The notes beneath the pieces were generated by a model. It did not search any database. It was not told the DNA's origin and was given only the letters and a program-made list of their open reading frames with translations. Shown here piece by piece: positions 1 to 7,782 of a stretch of DNA of 64,000 bases (positions are counted from its first letter, which is position 1; each line of letters opens with the position of its first letter). Source of the DNA: JBLHZY01 sp047631555 (GTDB taxonomy: Bacteria > Pseudomonadota > Alphaproteobacteria > Rhodobacterales > Rhodobacteraceae); NCBI GenBank assembly GCA_047631555.1, contig JBLHZY010000001.1:558001-622000 (forward strand), given 5' to 3'. The translations under genes were made by a program, and so were the position numbers.

Positions 1-1682
1 TTGGGCAGCTGATCGTTCCCGTTTTCGGGCTCATCGCGCTGACATCTGCGCTGAATTCAACCGGGCTTTTGGGCTTTCGCGGCCAGATCATTGCCGATGG
101 GTTGATCCTGCTTGGGATTGCGGTGTTTGGCGCGCGTTGGCTTGCTGGGCGGCTGTTTCCGCGGATGCAAATTCATCCCGATCCGATCCTCGATTTCGTC
201 CCCGAAAAGGCCGCCGAAGCGCGCGCCTATTCAACGGCTCTTGGGTTCCTTTTTGGCCTTGTTGCACCGCTCAATATCATCTTTGCCTATGAACTTTACA
301 GCGAAACGACACGGGCGATTTTGAGCTTTCCATTGCTGGCGATCGCCGGGCTGATCTTGTTTCGTTTTGGTCAGTTGTTGCGCAGCCTTTTGCGCAATTC
401 CGATAGTGGCCAATCGAGCCATTACTTGCGCGATTCCGTCATTGGATTTGCCGGTCGCGCGGCGATGATCGTTGGGATTGGCGCGCCGATTTTGGCCGGG
501 ATCGGGTATTATTCCGCCGCGCAGGGCATCCTTTGGCCAACCATAAGAAGCCTCGCGCTTGTTGGCCTTTTGATCGTCATTTCTCGTCTTCTTACAGATG
601 TTTACGCGCTGATTACCCGCAAGGATGAAAAGACCGCGCGCGAGGAATTGGTCCCAGTTTTGATGTCATTTGCTTTGGTGATCGCAGCCTTGCCGGTTTT
701 TGCGCTTACCCTTGGCGCGCGCGTCGCCGACCTAACCGAACTTTGGGCGCGGTTTCGCAGCGGAGTGCGCATCGGCGAGGTGCAAATATCGCCGACAAAC
801 TTCCTAACCTTCGCCTTTGTTTTTGCCATCGGCTACCTGATTACGCGCGTCGTCCAGCGCACATTGCGCTCGTCCGTTTTGCCCAAAACACGGCTTGATC
901 TGGGCGGGCAAAATGCGGTCCGGGTCGGGCTTGGCTATGTCGGGATTTTCCTCTCTGCGCTGCTCGCGGTTACGACGGCTGGGATCGACCTTTCGTCCTT
1001 TGCAATCGTTGCAGGCGCGCTTTCTGTGGGCATCGGTTTTGGTCTGCAAAACATCGTCTCGAATTTCGTCTCTGGCATCATTTTGCTGATTGAGCGGCCG
1101 ATTTCCGAGGGAGATTGGATCGAGGTCGGCGGGCAGATGGGCTTTGTGCGCGATATCTCTGTGCGCGCGACCCGGATTGAGACTTTTGATCGCACCGACG
1201 TCATCGTGCCCAATGCCGATTTGATCTCCGGGCAGGTGACAAACTACACCCGAGGCAATTCGGTTGGCCGCGTCACGATCCGCGTTGGCGTCGCCTATGG
1301 CACCGACACAAGGCGCGTTGAGAGCATCCTGCGCGAGATTGCCGAGGCCCATTCGATGGTCTCGCTCAACCCTGCGCCGCAAGTTCTGTTTTTTGGCTTC
1401 GGCGCGGACAGTCTTGATTTCGAAATCCGCGCGATCCTGCCCGATGTTAAGTTGATCATGCATGTGCAATCCGATCTCAACCATGCAATCGCCGCGCGCT
1501 TTGCCGAAGAGAAAATCGAGATCCCCTTTGCACAGCGCGACATCTGGTTGCGCAATCCAGAGGCCCTGCATCCCGCCCAAAGCTCCGCGCAGGCCGCCGC
1601 GCCCAAAGCAGGCATCAAGGTGACCTCAAAGCCGCGCAAATCAGCCGCCAAAACCGATAAGCCAAGCGATCCAAAGGTTTGA
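1..1682 (+). CDS. MscS-family mechanosensitive ion channel, 5' end cut by window edge
   Basis: The frame is open from base 3 with no stop, so this is the C-terminal part (about 560 residues) of a longer protein. It has many hydrophobic segments followed by the MscS core. The pore-lining helix is the Gly/Ala-rich stretch AGALSVGIGFGLQNIVSNF, encoded near bases 1010-1070, and the beta domain follows (GDWIEVGGQMGFV). In this family the channel opens on membrane tension and releases osmolytes during hypo-osmotic shock. The extra upstream membrane helices suggest a large MscK/DUF3772-type member rather than a small MscS. The tail is Lys/Pro/Ala-rich. A TTG at 69 could serve as an internal start, but the continuous hydrophobic upstream frame argues for truncation by the window. 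Four bases separate it from the next gene. Confidence 0.85.
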   Translation, partial: GQLIVPVFGLIALTSALNSTGLLGFRGQIIADGLILLGIAVFGARWLAGRLFPRMQIHPDPILDFVPEKAAEARAYSTALGFLFGLVAPLNIIFAYELYSETTRAILSFPLLAIAGLILFRFGQLLRSLLRNSDSGQSSHYLRDSVIGFAGRAAMIVGIGAPILAGIGYYSAAQGILWPTIRSLALVGLLIVISRLLTDVYALITRKDEKTAREELVPVLMSFALVIAALPVFALTLGARVADLTELWARFRSGVRIGEVQISPTNFLTFAFVFAIGYLITRVVQRTLRSSVLPKTRLDLGGQNAVRVGLGYVGIFLSALLAVTTAGIDLSSFAIVAGALSVGIGFGLQNIVSNFVSGIILLIERPISEGDWIEVGGQMGFVRDISVRATRIETFDRTDVIVPNADLISGQVTNYTRGNSVGRVTIRVGVAYGTDTRRVESILREIAEAHSMVSLNPAPQVLFFGFGADSLDFEIRAILPDVKLIMHVQSDLNHAIAARFAEEKIEIPFAQRDIWLRNPEALHPAQSSAQAAAPKAGIKVTSKPRKSAAKTDKPSDPKV

Positions 1683-1686
1683 TCCC

Positions 1687-2406
1687 ATGACCCAGTTGTT
1701 GTTTCGCGACGATCCCTATTTGCAGGAAACCAGCGGCCAAGTGCTTGATATTACGCCCGAAGGCGGCGTGATCCTTGAAGCCTCGCTGTTTTACCCCCAA
1801 GGCGGCGGGCAGCCCGGCGATTCCGGCCGCATCGAATGGGATGGCAAGGGCCTCGCCATCGCCACAACGATCAAAGGCCCCGGCGAAACGATCGTTTTGG
1901 TCCCCGCCGAGCCTGCCAATCTGCCCGGCCCGGGCACCAAACTGATCCAAAAGCTCGACTGGCAACGCCGCTATCGCCATATGCGCATTCACACTGCGCT
2001 GCATTTGCTCTCGGTCGTTATTCCGCTGCCGGTATCGGGCGGCTCGATCAGCGCCGAAAAGGGTCGTCTTGATTTCGATATGCCCGAGCCGATTGAGGAT
2101 CGAGACGCCATCGAAGAAGCGCTCAACGCTTTGATTGAGCGCGATCTGCGCATCACCGAGAGCTGGATCACTGATGAGGCGCTGCGCGCCAATCCGGGCC
2201 TAGTCAAAACCATGTCCGTCATGCCGCCGATGGGGGCGGGGCGCGTGCGCCTAATCGCGATTGGCGAAGGCGCGGATCAGGTTGATCTTCAGCCCTGTGG
2301 CGGAACCCATGTTGCCCGGACCTCCGAGATCGGCCGGGTCCGCCTTGGCAAAATCGAGAAGAAAAGCCGCCAAAACCGCCGTGTGAACCTGCTTTTGGAC
2401 AATTAA
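1687..2406 (+). CDS. Alanyl-tRNA editing protein (AlaX type)
   Basis: This 239-residue protein resembles the editing half of alanyl-tRNA synthetase. It carries the zinc-binding HxxxH motif (H102, H106, in IHTALHLL) and the CGGTH motif (C204, H208). Free-standing AlaX proteins hydrolyse mischarged Ser-tRNA(Ala) or Gly-tRNA(Ala) in trans. The length and an N-terminal beta-barrel-like part (FYPQGGGQPGDSG) fit the AlaXM class. It starts 4 bases after the channel gene and may be co-transcribed with it. The full synthetase AlaS, with its own editing domain, is also in this window at 47067. The family call is secure; substrate preference cannot be read from sequence. Confidence 0.9.
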   Translation: MTQLLFRDDPYLQETSGQVLDITPEGGVILEASLFYPQGGGQPGDSGRIEWDGKGLAIATTIKGPGETIVLVPAEPANLPGPGTKLIQKLDWQRRYRHMRIHTALHLLSVVIPLPVSGGSISAEKGRLDFDMPEPIEDRDAIEEALNALIERDLRITESWITDEALRANPGLVKTMSVMPPMGAGRVRLIAIGEGADQVDLQPCGGTHVARTSEIGRVRLGKIEKKSRQNRRVNLLLDN

Positions 2407-2488
2407 AAGCACAGGTTGTCGCGTCGGCATAAAAACACTCGATTGGTGCTTGCAAAGGGGCGGTGTCATTGGGTAAGTAGCGCCTCAC

Positions 2489-2578
2489 GGACAGGTGGCC
2501 GAGTGGTCGAAGGCGCACGCCTGGAAAGTGTGTAGGCGGGAGACCGTCTCCAGGGTTCGAATCCCTGTCTGTCCGCCA
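2489..2578 (+). tRNA. tRNA-Ser (anticodon GGA)
   Basis: The sequence folds as a 90-nt class II tRNA with an encoded CCA end (2576-2578). The acceptor arms are GGACAGG (2489-2495) and TCTGTCC (2568-2574), with discriminator G2575. The T arm is CAGGG-TTCGAAT-CCCTG (2551-2567). The anticodon loop contains GGA in CTGGAAAG near 2521-2527, which reads UCC/UCU serine codons. A long variable arm, as expected for serine tRNA, lies between the anticodon and T arms. No integrase or attachment-site duplication is visible next to it. Confidence 0.96.
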
Positions 2579-2633
2579 CCACCCCCTCAGTTTGTTTGAT
2601 TTCCCGCCCTTTTGCCGCCCGGCATTGCCGCTC

Positions 2634-3155
2634 TTAATGCGGCGATTGACCTGTTGCGATCAGCATATGGTGCTCTTGGTGGTGTGCGCCGATGGTCATT
2701 ATGCCGAAAATTCCGAGCGCTTTGATCTGGGTGAGCTCGTCTTGCGAGGCGACGTGGATCTCCATTGTTGCGCCTTGTGCCGTTGCCTTTGCCGCAACGC
2801 TCCAACCTGTTTCTTGCTCCAACATCGGGCTATGGGCCAGCAGCATGCGCTGGATGGAGGGCGCAACATTGGCGTCGCCAGTCACCGTGAAGGTCATGCT
2901 CAACGGGCCCGAACTGCGGGCGACTTCTGCCTTGGTCGTGACGTTGTCCATGTCCACGAGGTGAGCGCGCAAGGCGTCGATATCGACCTTTGCCCAATCG
3001 GTCATGTGATTGGCGCGCAGCGCGGCGACAATCTCTGAGATGGCGGCAAATTGCGATTGGCCGGTCTCGGTGATGGGGCTTTGCTGGTGGGCATGTTGGG
3101 CCATGGCGCCTGTTGCTGCCAAGCACAGCGCTGCGGAAAGTAGAATGTGTTTCAT
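2634..3155 (-). CDS. Secreted histidine-rich protein of unknown function
   Basis: This 173-residue protein has a clear Sec signal peptide (about residues 1-19, ending AMA before QHAHQQ), so it is probably periplasmic. The mature N-terminus has an HAH motif and the C-terminus has HH (158-159), HH (162-163) and a terminal His173. Such spacing could bind metal, and the neighbouring operon handles copper, so a copper-binding role is a reasonable inference but is not shown. There is no cysteine in the mature part. An AGGAG site precedes the ATG. The gene is divergent from a Crp/Fnr-type regulator, with a 16-nt palindrome about 50 bases upstream of its start (3203-3218). I do not recognise a named family. 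Confidence 0.75.
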   Translation of the reverse strand: MKHILLSAALCLAATGAMAQHAHQQSPITETGQSQFAAISEIVAALRANHMTDWAKVDIDALRAHLVDMDNVTTKAEVARSSGPLSMTFTVTGDANVAPSIQRMLLAHSPMLEQETGWSVAAKATAQGATMEIHVASQDELTQIKALGIFGIMTIGAHHQEHHMLIATGQSPH

Positions 3156-3202
3156 TGCTCGCTCCTGTTTTTCTTACCCTAGCCAAGATGCGCGCAGGGC
3201 TT

Positions 3203-3218
3203 TATGATTTGGATCATA
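3203..3218. promoter_or_regulatory. FNR/Crp-type palindromic operator
   Basis: TATGAT-TTGG-ATCATA is a perfect 6-bp inverted repeat with a 4-base spacer. It resembles the TTGAT-N4-ATCAA box of FNR/DNR-type regulators. Its centre is at 3210.5. If it acts at -41.5 on the leftward gene, transcription would start near 3169, 14 bases before that gene's ATG. The final A is the first base of the ATG at 3218 of the adjacent Crp/Fnr-type regulator gene, so the site could also give autoregulation. Confidence 0.5.
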
Positions 3219-3784
3219 TGTTGCCAGATCCATTTTCCCATTTGCCGCCCAATGCGCACCGGTTGATTTCCATGCAGCAAGGCGATGTTTTGTTTCGCCA
3301 AAATCAAGCAACCTCTGGCTTGTACCGGGTTCTTCGGGGCTGCGTTACCCTGCAACGCACCAGCCTTGGCGGGGATGTTTTGACCCTGCATCGCGCGGTT
3401 GCGGGGGGATATTTTGCCGAGGCATCGCTGTTTTCTGATCACTATCACTGCGATGCTATCTGCACCCAAAGCGGACAGGTCCAGAAGATCGCAAAAGACG
3501 GCATAACCGCGATGATGCGCGCCGACCCGGATTTTGCCCAAAGTTTCAGCAGGCTCCTTGCAGCGCAGGTTCAACACTACCGCGCGCGTATCGAGATTCT
3601 GGCCATTCGCGGCGCCAAGGAGCGCGTCTTTGCGGCCGTTCAGGCGGGGTATTTTGACGCGAGCGTTGTGGAGCTTGCCAGCCGCATCAATCTCACCCAC
3701 GAGGCCTGCTATCGAGCCCTGCGCGCGCTTTGCAAAGAGGGGCGGATGGCGCGAACCGGGCGCGGGCGTTACGCGCTTGCTTAG
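3218..3784 (+). CDS. Crp/Fnr-family transcriptional regulator
   Basis: A cyclic-nucleotide-binding-type beta-roll (MQQGDVLFRQN through GGYFAEASLFSD) is followed by a dimerisation helix and a Crp-type helix-turn-helix near the C-terminus (VVELASRINLTHEACYRALRAL). The frame extends upstream to an ATG at 3188, an alternative start. I prefer 3218 because the protein then begins just before the effector domain, and 3188 has no Shine-Dalgarno sequence. The four Fe-S cysteines of true FNR are absent, so this is not an oxygen sensor of that kind; the ligand is unknown. It is divergent from the histidine-rich secreted protein gene and is its likely regulator. Confidence 0.85.
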   Translation: MLPDPFSHLPPNAHRLISMQQGDVLFRQNQATSGLYRVLRGCVTLQRTSLGGDVLTLHRAVAGGYFAEASLFSDHYHCDAICTQSGQVQKIAKDGITAMMRADPDFAQSFSRLLAAQVQHYRARIEILAIRGAKERVFAAVQAGYFDASVVELASRINLTHEACYRALRALCKEGRMARTGRGRYALA

Positions 3785-3792
3785 GGGCTTTA

Positions 3793-4218
3793 TCAGTGTT
3801 GCGGATTGCGGCTTTCTTGGGCAAGTTGCGCGCGTTTTGGCCATGTTGATTTGATATAGGCTAGAATATCCCAGATATCCTCGTCTGAAATGTCGCCGCC
3901 AAAAGCCGGCATCCCGCTGTTGAAATTGGTCACATCGCGCGCCGCCAAGGCCTCTTTGCCGCCAAGCTTGGTATACTCAAACAAAAGCGCATTATCGTGA
4001 TGCCATGTGTGCCCGGATGCATCATGCGGCGGGGCAGGGAGCACGCCCGCCTCATTGGCCTCTTTCCAATTGGGCTGCCCCTCAAGATTTGCGCCATGAC
4101 AGGAGGCGCAGTTCTGCGCATAAAGCGCGCGGCCCGCTGTAATGTCGCGCCCCTCAAGCTCATGATCGCCAAGGGCAGGAGCGGCCGCAAAGAGAAGGAT
4201 AGCCGCAAGCCATCTCAT
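3793..4218 (-). CDS. Class I-type cytochrome c, periplasmic
   Basis: The ATG at 4218 overlaps the stop of the upstream oxidase gene (ATGA), which indicates translational coupling and sets the start; an in-frame extension to 4272 lies inside the oxidase gene and is unlikely. The 141-residue product has a signal peptide (about 1-17) and one haem-binding CASCH (C37, C40, H41). M103 in GMPAF is the probable sixth ligand. It should be a soluble monohaem electron carrier in the periplasm. Its place behind a multicopper oxidase and a second cytochrome c suggests electron exchange with the oxidase, which is inference. Confidence 0.9.
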   Translation of the reverse strand: MRWLAAILLFAAAPALGDHELEGRDITAGRALYAQNCASCHGANLEGQPNWKEANEAGVLPAPPHDASGHTWHHDNALLFEYTKLGGKEALAARDVTNFNSGMPAFGGDISDEDIWDILAYIKSTWPKRAQLAQESRNPQH

Positions 4219-5513
4219 GCCACTTCTACCCAAGTGCGCATGCCGCCAACCGCATGGCTCAGCATATGGCAATGCAGTAACCAGCGGCCCGGATTGTCAA
4301 AAACGCAGAGAACATCGCGCTGCTCGCCTGCATCAACAAGCGTTGTATCGCGCAGATCGCCAAGGGTATCGCCCTCGCCAATCTCATAGAAATGATGGCC
4401 GTGCAGGTGAATGCCATGGGGGAAGGAGGTGTCATTGACCATGGTGATCCGAACGGTTTCGCCGCGCTTAAAGGCGCCAAATGGTGCATCCCCAAGATCA
4501 GAGATATCGTTGAAAGACCAGATATTATCGCCGCCATGCCGCCCGCCCATAGCGCCGCCCATCATCGTCAGGGTGAGGTGCTGCGTCTCTGTGCCGGGGG
4601 TCGGCAATTCGGGAGGGGCGAGAGGCAAAATCGGGCTGGTTTGGCGGCTTGTGTTTTGGCCCTCAGCAGCAAGATCGGCCAAGCGATAGTTGCCCTGATT
4701 GCTCACCATATCAATGCCGACAGGGCCCTCAATATCAACGATCAGATCGGCGCGCTGCGCAGGTGCCAAAACGATTTCGCCCAAGGCGCGCGGTGCGGCC
4801 AAAGCCATGCCATCAAGCGCCACGACCCTCCCGCGCACGCCGCTAACCGCCAAAGGAAAGATGCGATTGGTCGCCCCATTGATCAGCCGCAGGCGAACTC
4901 GATCCCCGATTTGCACGGCCTCTTTGGACAAGAACGCGCGCGCGAAATTCCCCATATAGCCGCCATGCGCAACGCTGTGCATATCGGAGAATTCATCGCT
5001 AAGGCTGCCGTCTTGGTTCAACTGCCAATCGGAGAGCAAAGCAGTAATATCGTGATCCACATCGGGGGGCGTATCATCCTCAACAATCAAGGGGCCCATC
5101 ATGCCGCGCGCAACCTGCTCGTGCGAGATATAATGCGAGTGATACCAATAGGTTCCGGCGTCAGGCGGGATAAAGCTATAGGTCTTGGTATCGCCAGGGT
5201 TGATCAGCTCTTGGGTCAGCATCGGCACGCCGTCCATCTTGTTTTCGAGCCGAATACCATGCCAATGAACCGAGGTGCCCTCTTCAAGCCCATTCTCAAC
5301 CTCGATCGCGATCCGCTCTCCACGGCGCAGCCGCAGCTCAGGGCCGGGCATTGAGCCGTTAAAGCCGAGCATGGCCGTCGCGCCTTCGCCCATGGGCAAG
5401 ATTTGCCGTGTGACCTGTTCGGCCTTGAGACGAGGCGCGTTTTGCGCGGCCAGGCTTGGGATCGGCAGGATCGCAAGGGCGGAGGCGGTCGCGAGGAATT
5501 GTCTTCTGTTCAT
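4215..5513 (-). CDS. Multicopper oxidase with Tat signal peptide (CueO/CopA-like)
   Basis: The N-terminus MNRRQFLATASALA is a twin-arginine signal, so the enzyme is exported folded. All four copper-ligand clusters are present: HWHG (near residue 85), YHSH (near 127), HGIHLHGHHF, and the C-terminal HCHMLSHAVGGM with the Cys/His/Met ligands of the type 1 site. Such enzymes couple four-electron reduction of O2 to oxidation of Cu(I) or other substrates. At 432 residues it is compact for CueO, and I see no long Met-rich insert. An upstream in-frame ATG at 5525 is possible. It lies in a CueR-type operon between two cytochrome c genes and overlaps the downstream one. Copper detoxification is the best guess for its role. 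Confidence 0.92.
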   Translation of the reverse strand: MNRRQFLATASALAILPIPSLAAQNAPRLKAEQVTRQILPMGEGATAMLGFNGSMPGPELRLRRGERIAIEVENGLEEGTSVHWHGIRLENKMDGVPMLTQELINPGDTKTYSFIPPDAGTYWYHSHYISHEQVARGMMGPLIVEDDTPPDVDHDITALLSDWQLNQDGSLSDEFSDMHSVAHGGYMGNFARAFLSKEAVQIGDRVRLRLINGATNRIFPLAVSGVRGRVVALDGMALAAPRALGEIVLAPAQRADLIVDIEGPVGIDMVSNQGNYRLADLAAEGQNTSRQTSPILPLAPPELPTPGTETQHLTLTMMGGAMGGRHGGDNIWSFNDISDLGDAPFGAFKRGETVRITMVNDTSFPHGIHLHGHHFYEIGEGDTLGDLRDTTLVDAGEQRDVLCVFDNPGRWLLHCHMLSHAVGGMRTWVEVA

Positions 5514-5659
5514 GGTTCTCATCATTTCGGTATTATCTGGTTTGATCTTGGCGGGGCAATTTTGCTTAATTTGGGCGCAGAGGTCGCGGCTATGGCAGCG
5601 GCACGATCCGCATCACTATTTGAATGAAATATCGAAGGCGCCGATCGATGAGATGCCCA

Positions 5660-6109
5660 TCAGTTGATCCCATTGGAGCGCTGAAGTTCGCGAATATATG
5701 CAACGATCATCGTCACATCGCCGCGCGTAAGCCCTTCAACCGGGGGCATATTGCCAAAGCCCCAATGGTGCGAACGAACCCCGGCCGCAGCGGCGCGCTG
5801 AAAGGCTTCGTCGCCGTGGTGATTTGGCTCATAAATCTTGTGAACCAATGGCGGCGCGACCCCATCTTGACCGGCCCCGTTGGGCGCATGGCAAGCCGCG
5901 CATGCCGCTTCATAAGCGCGCTTGCCGATCAGGGCGTTGGACGAAAGCGTCTCCGGCAAGGTAACCTCGGCCAAGGCGCTGCCCGACTGCGTTGGTCGGG
6001 ATGTTGGGGCGCCGGTGTTGGCCTGCGGGACCGGCTCGGGGGCGGGCCACATCGCAAAAGCAAGGCCGCCGACAACGACAATTGCGCCAATAATTAGTGC
6101 GGGTTTCAT
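5660..6109 (-). CDS. Membrane-anchored cytochrome c
   Basis: The 149-residue product has an N-terminal hydrophobic helix (MKPALIIGAIVVVGGLAFAM), probably an uncleaved anchor. A Pro/Thr-rich linker of about 45 residues follows, then a monohaem domain with CAACH (C70, C73, H74) and a likely Met ligand (M121 in FGNMPPV). I use the ATG at 6109, which has GAGG 7 bases upstream, rather than the in-frame TTG at 6115. It is the first gene after the CueR-type promoter, with a multicopper oxidase and a second cytochrome c downstream. It could be a tethered electron donor or acceptor for the oxidase. The 146-base gap to the oxidase gene holds no convincing gene. Confidence 0.88.
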   Translation of the reverse strand: MKPALIIGAIVVVGGLAFAMWPAPEPVPQANTGAPTSRPTQSGSALAEVTLPETLSSNALIGKRAYEAACAACHAPNGAGQDGVAPPLVHKIYEPNHHGDEAFQRAAAAGVRSHHWGFGNMPPVEGLTRGDVTMIVAYIRELQRSNGIN

Positions 6110-6140
6110 AGCCAAGCCTCATTCCTATTCTACTGTTGCG

Positions 6141-6171
6141 TGGATAGTCCTTCCCCCTTGTGGAAGGTCAA
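6141..6171 (-). promoter_or_regulatory. CueR-type copper-responsive promoter and operator
   Basis: Read leftward, TTGACC (6171-6166) and TATCCA (6146-6141) are separated by exactly 19 bp, the long spacer typical of MerR-family promoters. The spacer holds the dyad CCTTCC-N7-GGAAGG (6149-6167), matching the operator recognised by CueR/HmrR. The promoter points to the cytochrome c - multicopper oxidase - cytochrome c operon, with a 5' leader of about 25 bases ending in a GAGG site. The matching regulator gene starts about 220 bases away on the other strand. Confidence 0.9.
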
Positions 6172-6386
6172 TACATATCTGCATCACAGCTTCGAGAGCG
6201 CTCGATATGGGGCGAGGTGCTTTGCGCGGCTTTTGCCTGACAAATTTATTTTGGCGACTCTCCACCTTTTCAACTGCCCGCCTCACTGGCATTGAATTGC
6301 CCGGTATTTGCGCAGCCGGTCCTCTTGAATATTCGCCGCACACGCCCTAATCTCTCCAGTAACTAGAATGCTAGAGGTCAGGATCA

Positions 6387-6770
6387 ATGAATATTTCAGC
6401 CGCATCAAAAGCCGCCGGCCTGCCGGTAAAAACTGTTCGATATTACGGCGATATCGGCCTTGTTGAGGCAACCTCGCGATCTCAAGCAGGCTATCGAACC
6501 TATGATGATGTGGCCGTGCGCAAACTGGTGTTCATCCGGCGTTCGCGTGGTTTTGGATTTACCATTGAAGAATGCCGAGAGCTGCTCGGCCTCTATCAGG
6601 ACCAAGACCGCACCAGCGCCGAAGTAAAACGCATCGCTTCCAAGCGGCTCAAAGAGATCGAAGAAAAGCAACGCGAATTGCAATCCTTGCATGATGAGTT
6701 GTCCCATCTGGTCACCGCCTGTCGCGGCGATCACAGACCGGATTGCCCGATCATTGACTATCTAGGCTAG
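6387..6770 (+). CDS. cueR: Copper-responsive MerR-family regulator (CueR/HmrR type)
   Basis: The 127-residue protein has an N-terminal MerR helix-turn-helix and wing (AASKAAGLPVKTVRYYGDIGL, about residues 4-24, then GYRTYDD), a long dimerisation helix, and the C-terminal metal loop C112-x7-C120 followed by PII. These are the positions and spacing of the two Cu(I)-binding cysteines of E. coli CueR. Family members bind a dyad between widely spaced -35 and -10 elements and untwist the DNA when Cu(I) binds. Exactly such a site lies at 6141-6171, driving the divergent oxidase/cytochrome operon. No copper-exporting P-type ATPase gene is adjacent, unlike in many CueR loci. Confidence 0.93.
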   Translation: MNISAASKAAGLPVKTVRYYGDIGLVEATSRSQAGYRTYDDVAVRKLVFIRRSRGFGFTIEECRELLGLYQDQDRTSAEVKRIASKRLKEIEEKQRELQSLHDELSHLVTACRGDHRPDCPIIDYLG

Positions 6771-6810
6771 CGCTTGCCCTTGCAACAAACAGCCATTCAG
6801 GCCCTTCTGA

Positions 6811-7782
6811 TCAGGCTAAGGCCCCGCCATTTTCGGGAAAAAAGCAGGCCGCTGAATGGGCCTCATCCGAAAGGCTTGGCTGCTCTGCGCGGCATCTGTC
6901 TTGCGCTTTCCAGCAGCGCGGGGCGAAGGGGCAACCTTGGGGGATCGCGAGCGGCGAAGGCAGCTCACCCTCAAGCTTGATCCGCTCTTTCTTGGCGCGC
7001 GGATCGGCTTGCGGCGTCGCGGAAAGGAGCGCCTTGGTATAGGGATGAAATGGCGCGCTAAAGATCGCGTCGCGGCTGCCTTTTTCAACGGCGCGCCCCA
7101 AGTACATCACAATCACCTCATCCGCGACATGGCGCACAACGCTAAGATCATGCGAGATAAAGAGGTAGGCCAGTTGCAGCCGCTCTTGGAGATCGACCAG
7201 CAAGTTCAGCACCGAGCTTTGAATGGACAGATCAAGCGCCGACACGGGCTCATCCAACACCAGAACTTTGGGGTCGAGCATCAAAGCGCGGGCGATTGCA
7301 ATCCGTTGGCGCTGCCCGCCGGAAAACATATGCGGATAGCGGTCGAAATGCTCTGGTCGCAGCCCCACCAGCCCCAGCATTTCGCGCGCCTTCGCTGTGC
7401 GTTCGGCGCGGCTCATATTGGGGCGGTTGATCTTGAGGGGTTCTTCCAGAATTGCGCCGATCCTTTGGCGCGGATTGAGCGATCCGTAGGGGTCTTGAAA
7501 CACGATTTGCACGGATTTGCGCAAAGACGCCCAGTCATGCGGGACAACGGCTTTGCCCTCTAGCAGCAGCGATCCTGCCGTCGGTTCTTCGATCATCGTG
7601 ACCATGCGCGCAAGCGTCGATTTCCCGCAGCCGCTTTCGCCGACAACGGCAAGGGTTTTGCCCGGATAAAGGGTAAAGTCGAGCCCCGCCACAGCCTTCA
7701 ATATACGCGCGCCGCGAAACAATCCGCCGCTGATTTCATAGTGGCGCTCAAGGGCGGTTGCGCTCATTACCGGCTCTGTCAT
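6811..7782 (-). CDS. dppF: Dipeptide/oligopeptide ABC transporter ATP-binding protein (DppF/OppF)
   Basis: The 323-residue ATPase has Walker A GESGCGKST, the signature SGGQRQR, Walker B VLVLDEP and the C-terminal oligopeptide-transporter extension with four cysteines (GCPFAPRCWKAQDRC...AAC). It energises peptide import with its partner DppD. The start at 7782 overlaps the dppD stop (ATGA at 7779-7782); an in-frame upstream extension to 7821 lies within dppD and is not needed. It is the last gene of the operon. Actual substrates (dipeptides, oligopeptides or other small molecules) cannot be fixed from the ATPase. Confidence 0.93.
   Translation of the reverse strand: MTEPVMSATALERHYEISGGLFRGARILKAVAGLDFTLYPGKTLAVVGESGCGKSTLARMVTMIEEPTAGSLLLEGKAVVPHDWASLRKSVQIVFQDPYGSLNPRQRIGAILEEPLKINRPNMSRAERTAKAREMLGLVGLRPEHFDRYPHMFSGGQRQRIAIARALMLDPKVLVLDEPVSALDLSIQSSVLNLLVDLQERLQLAYLFISHDLSVVRHVADEVIVMYLGRAVEKGSRDAIFSAPFHPYTKALLSATPQADPRAKKERIKLEGELPSPLAIPQGCPFAPRCWKAQDRCRAEQPSLSDEAHSAACFFPENGGALA

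Noticed and set aside
2489..2578. Integration site at the tRNA-Ser gene
   Set aside because: No integrase gene or repeated 3' end of the tRNA is found nearby, and the flanking genes are ordinary.
4392..5354. Long open frame (320 codons) on the + strand opposite the multicopper oxidase gene
   Set aside because: The minus-strand frame has all copper-ligand motifs and a Tat signal. The opposite frame has no ribosome-binding site, no family features and an unnatural His/Gln/Arg-rich composition typical of antisense shadow.
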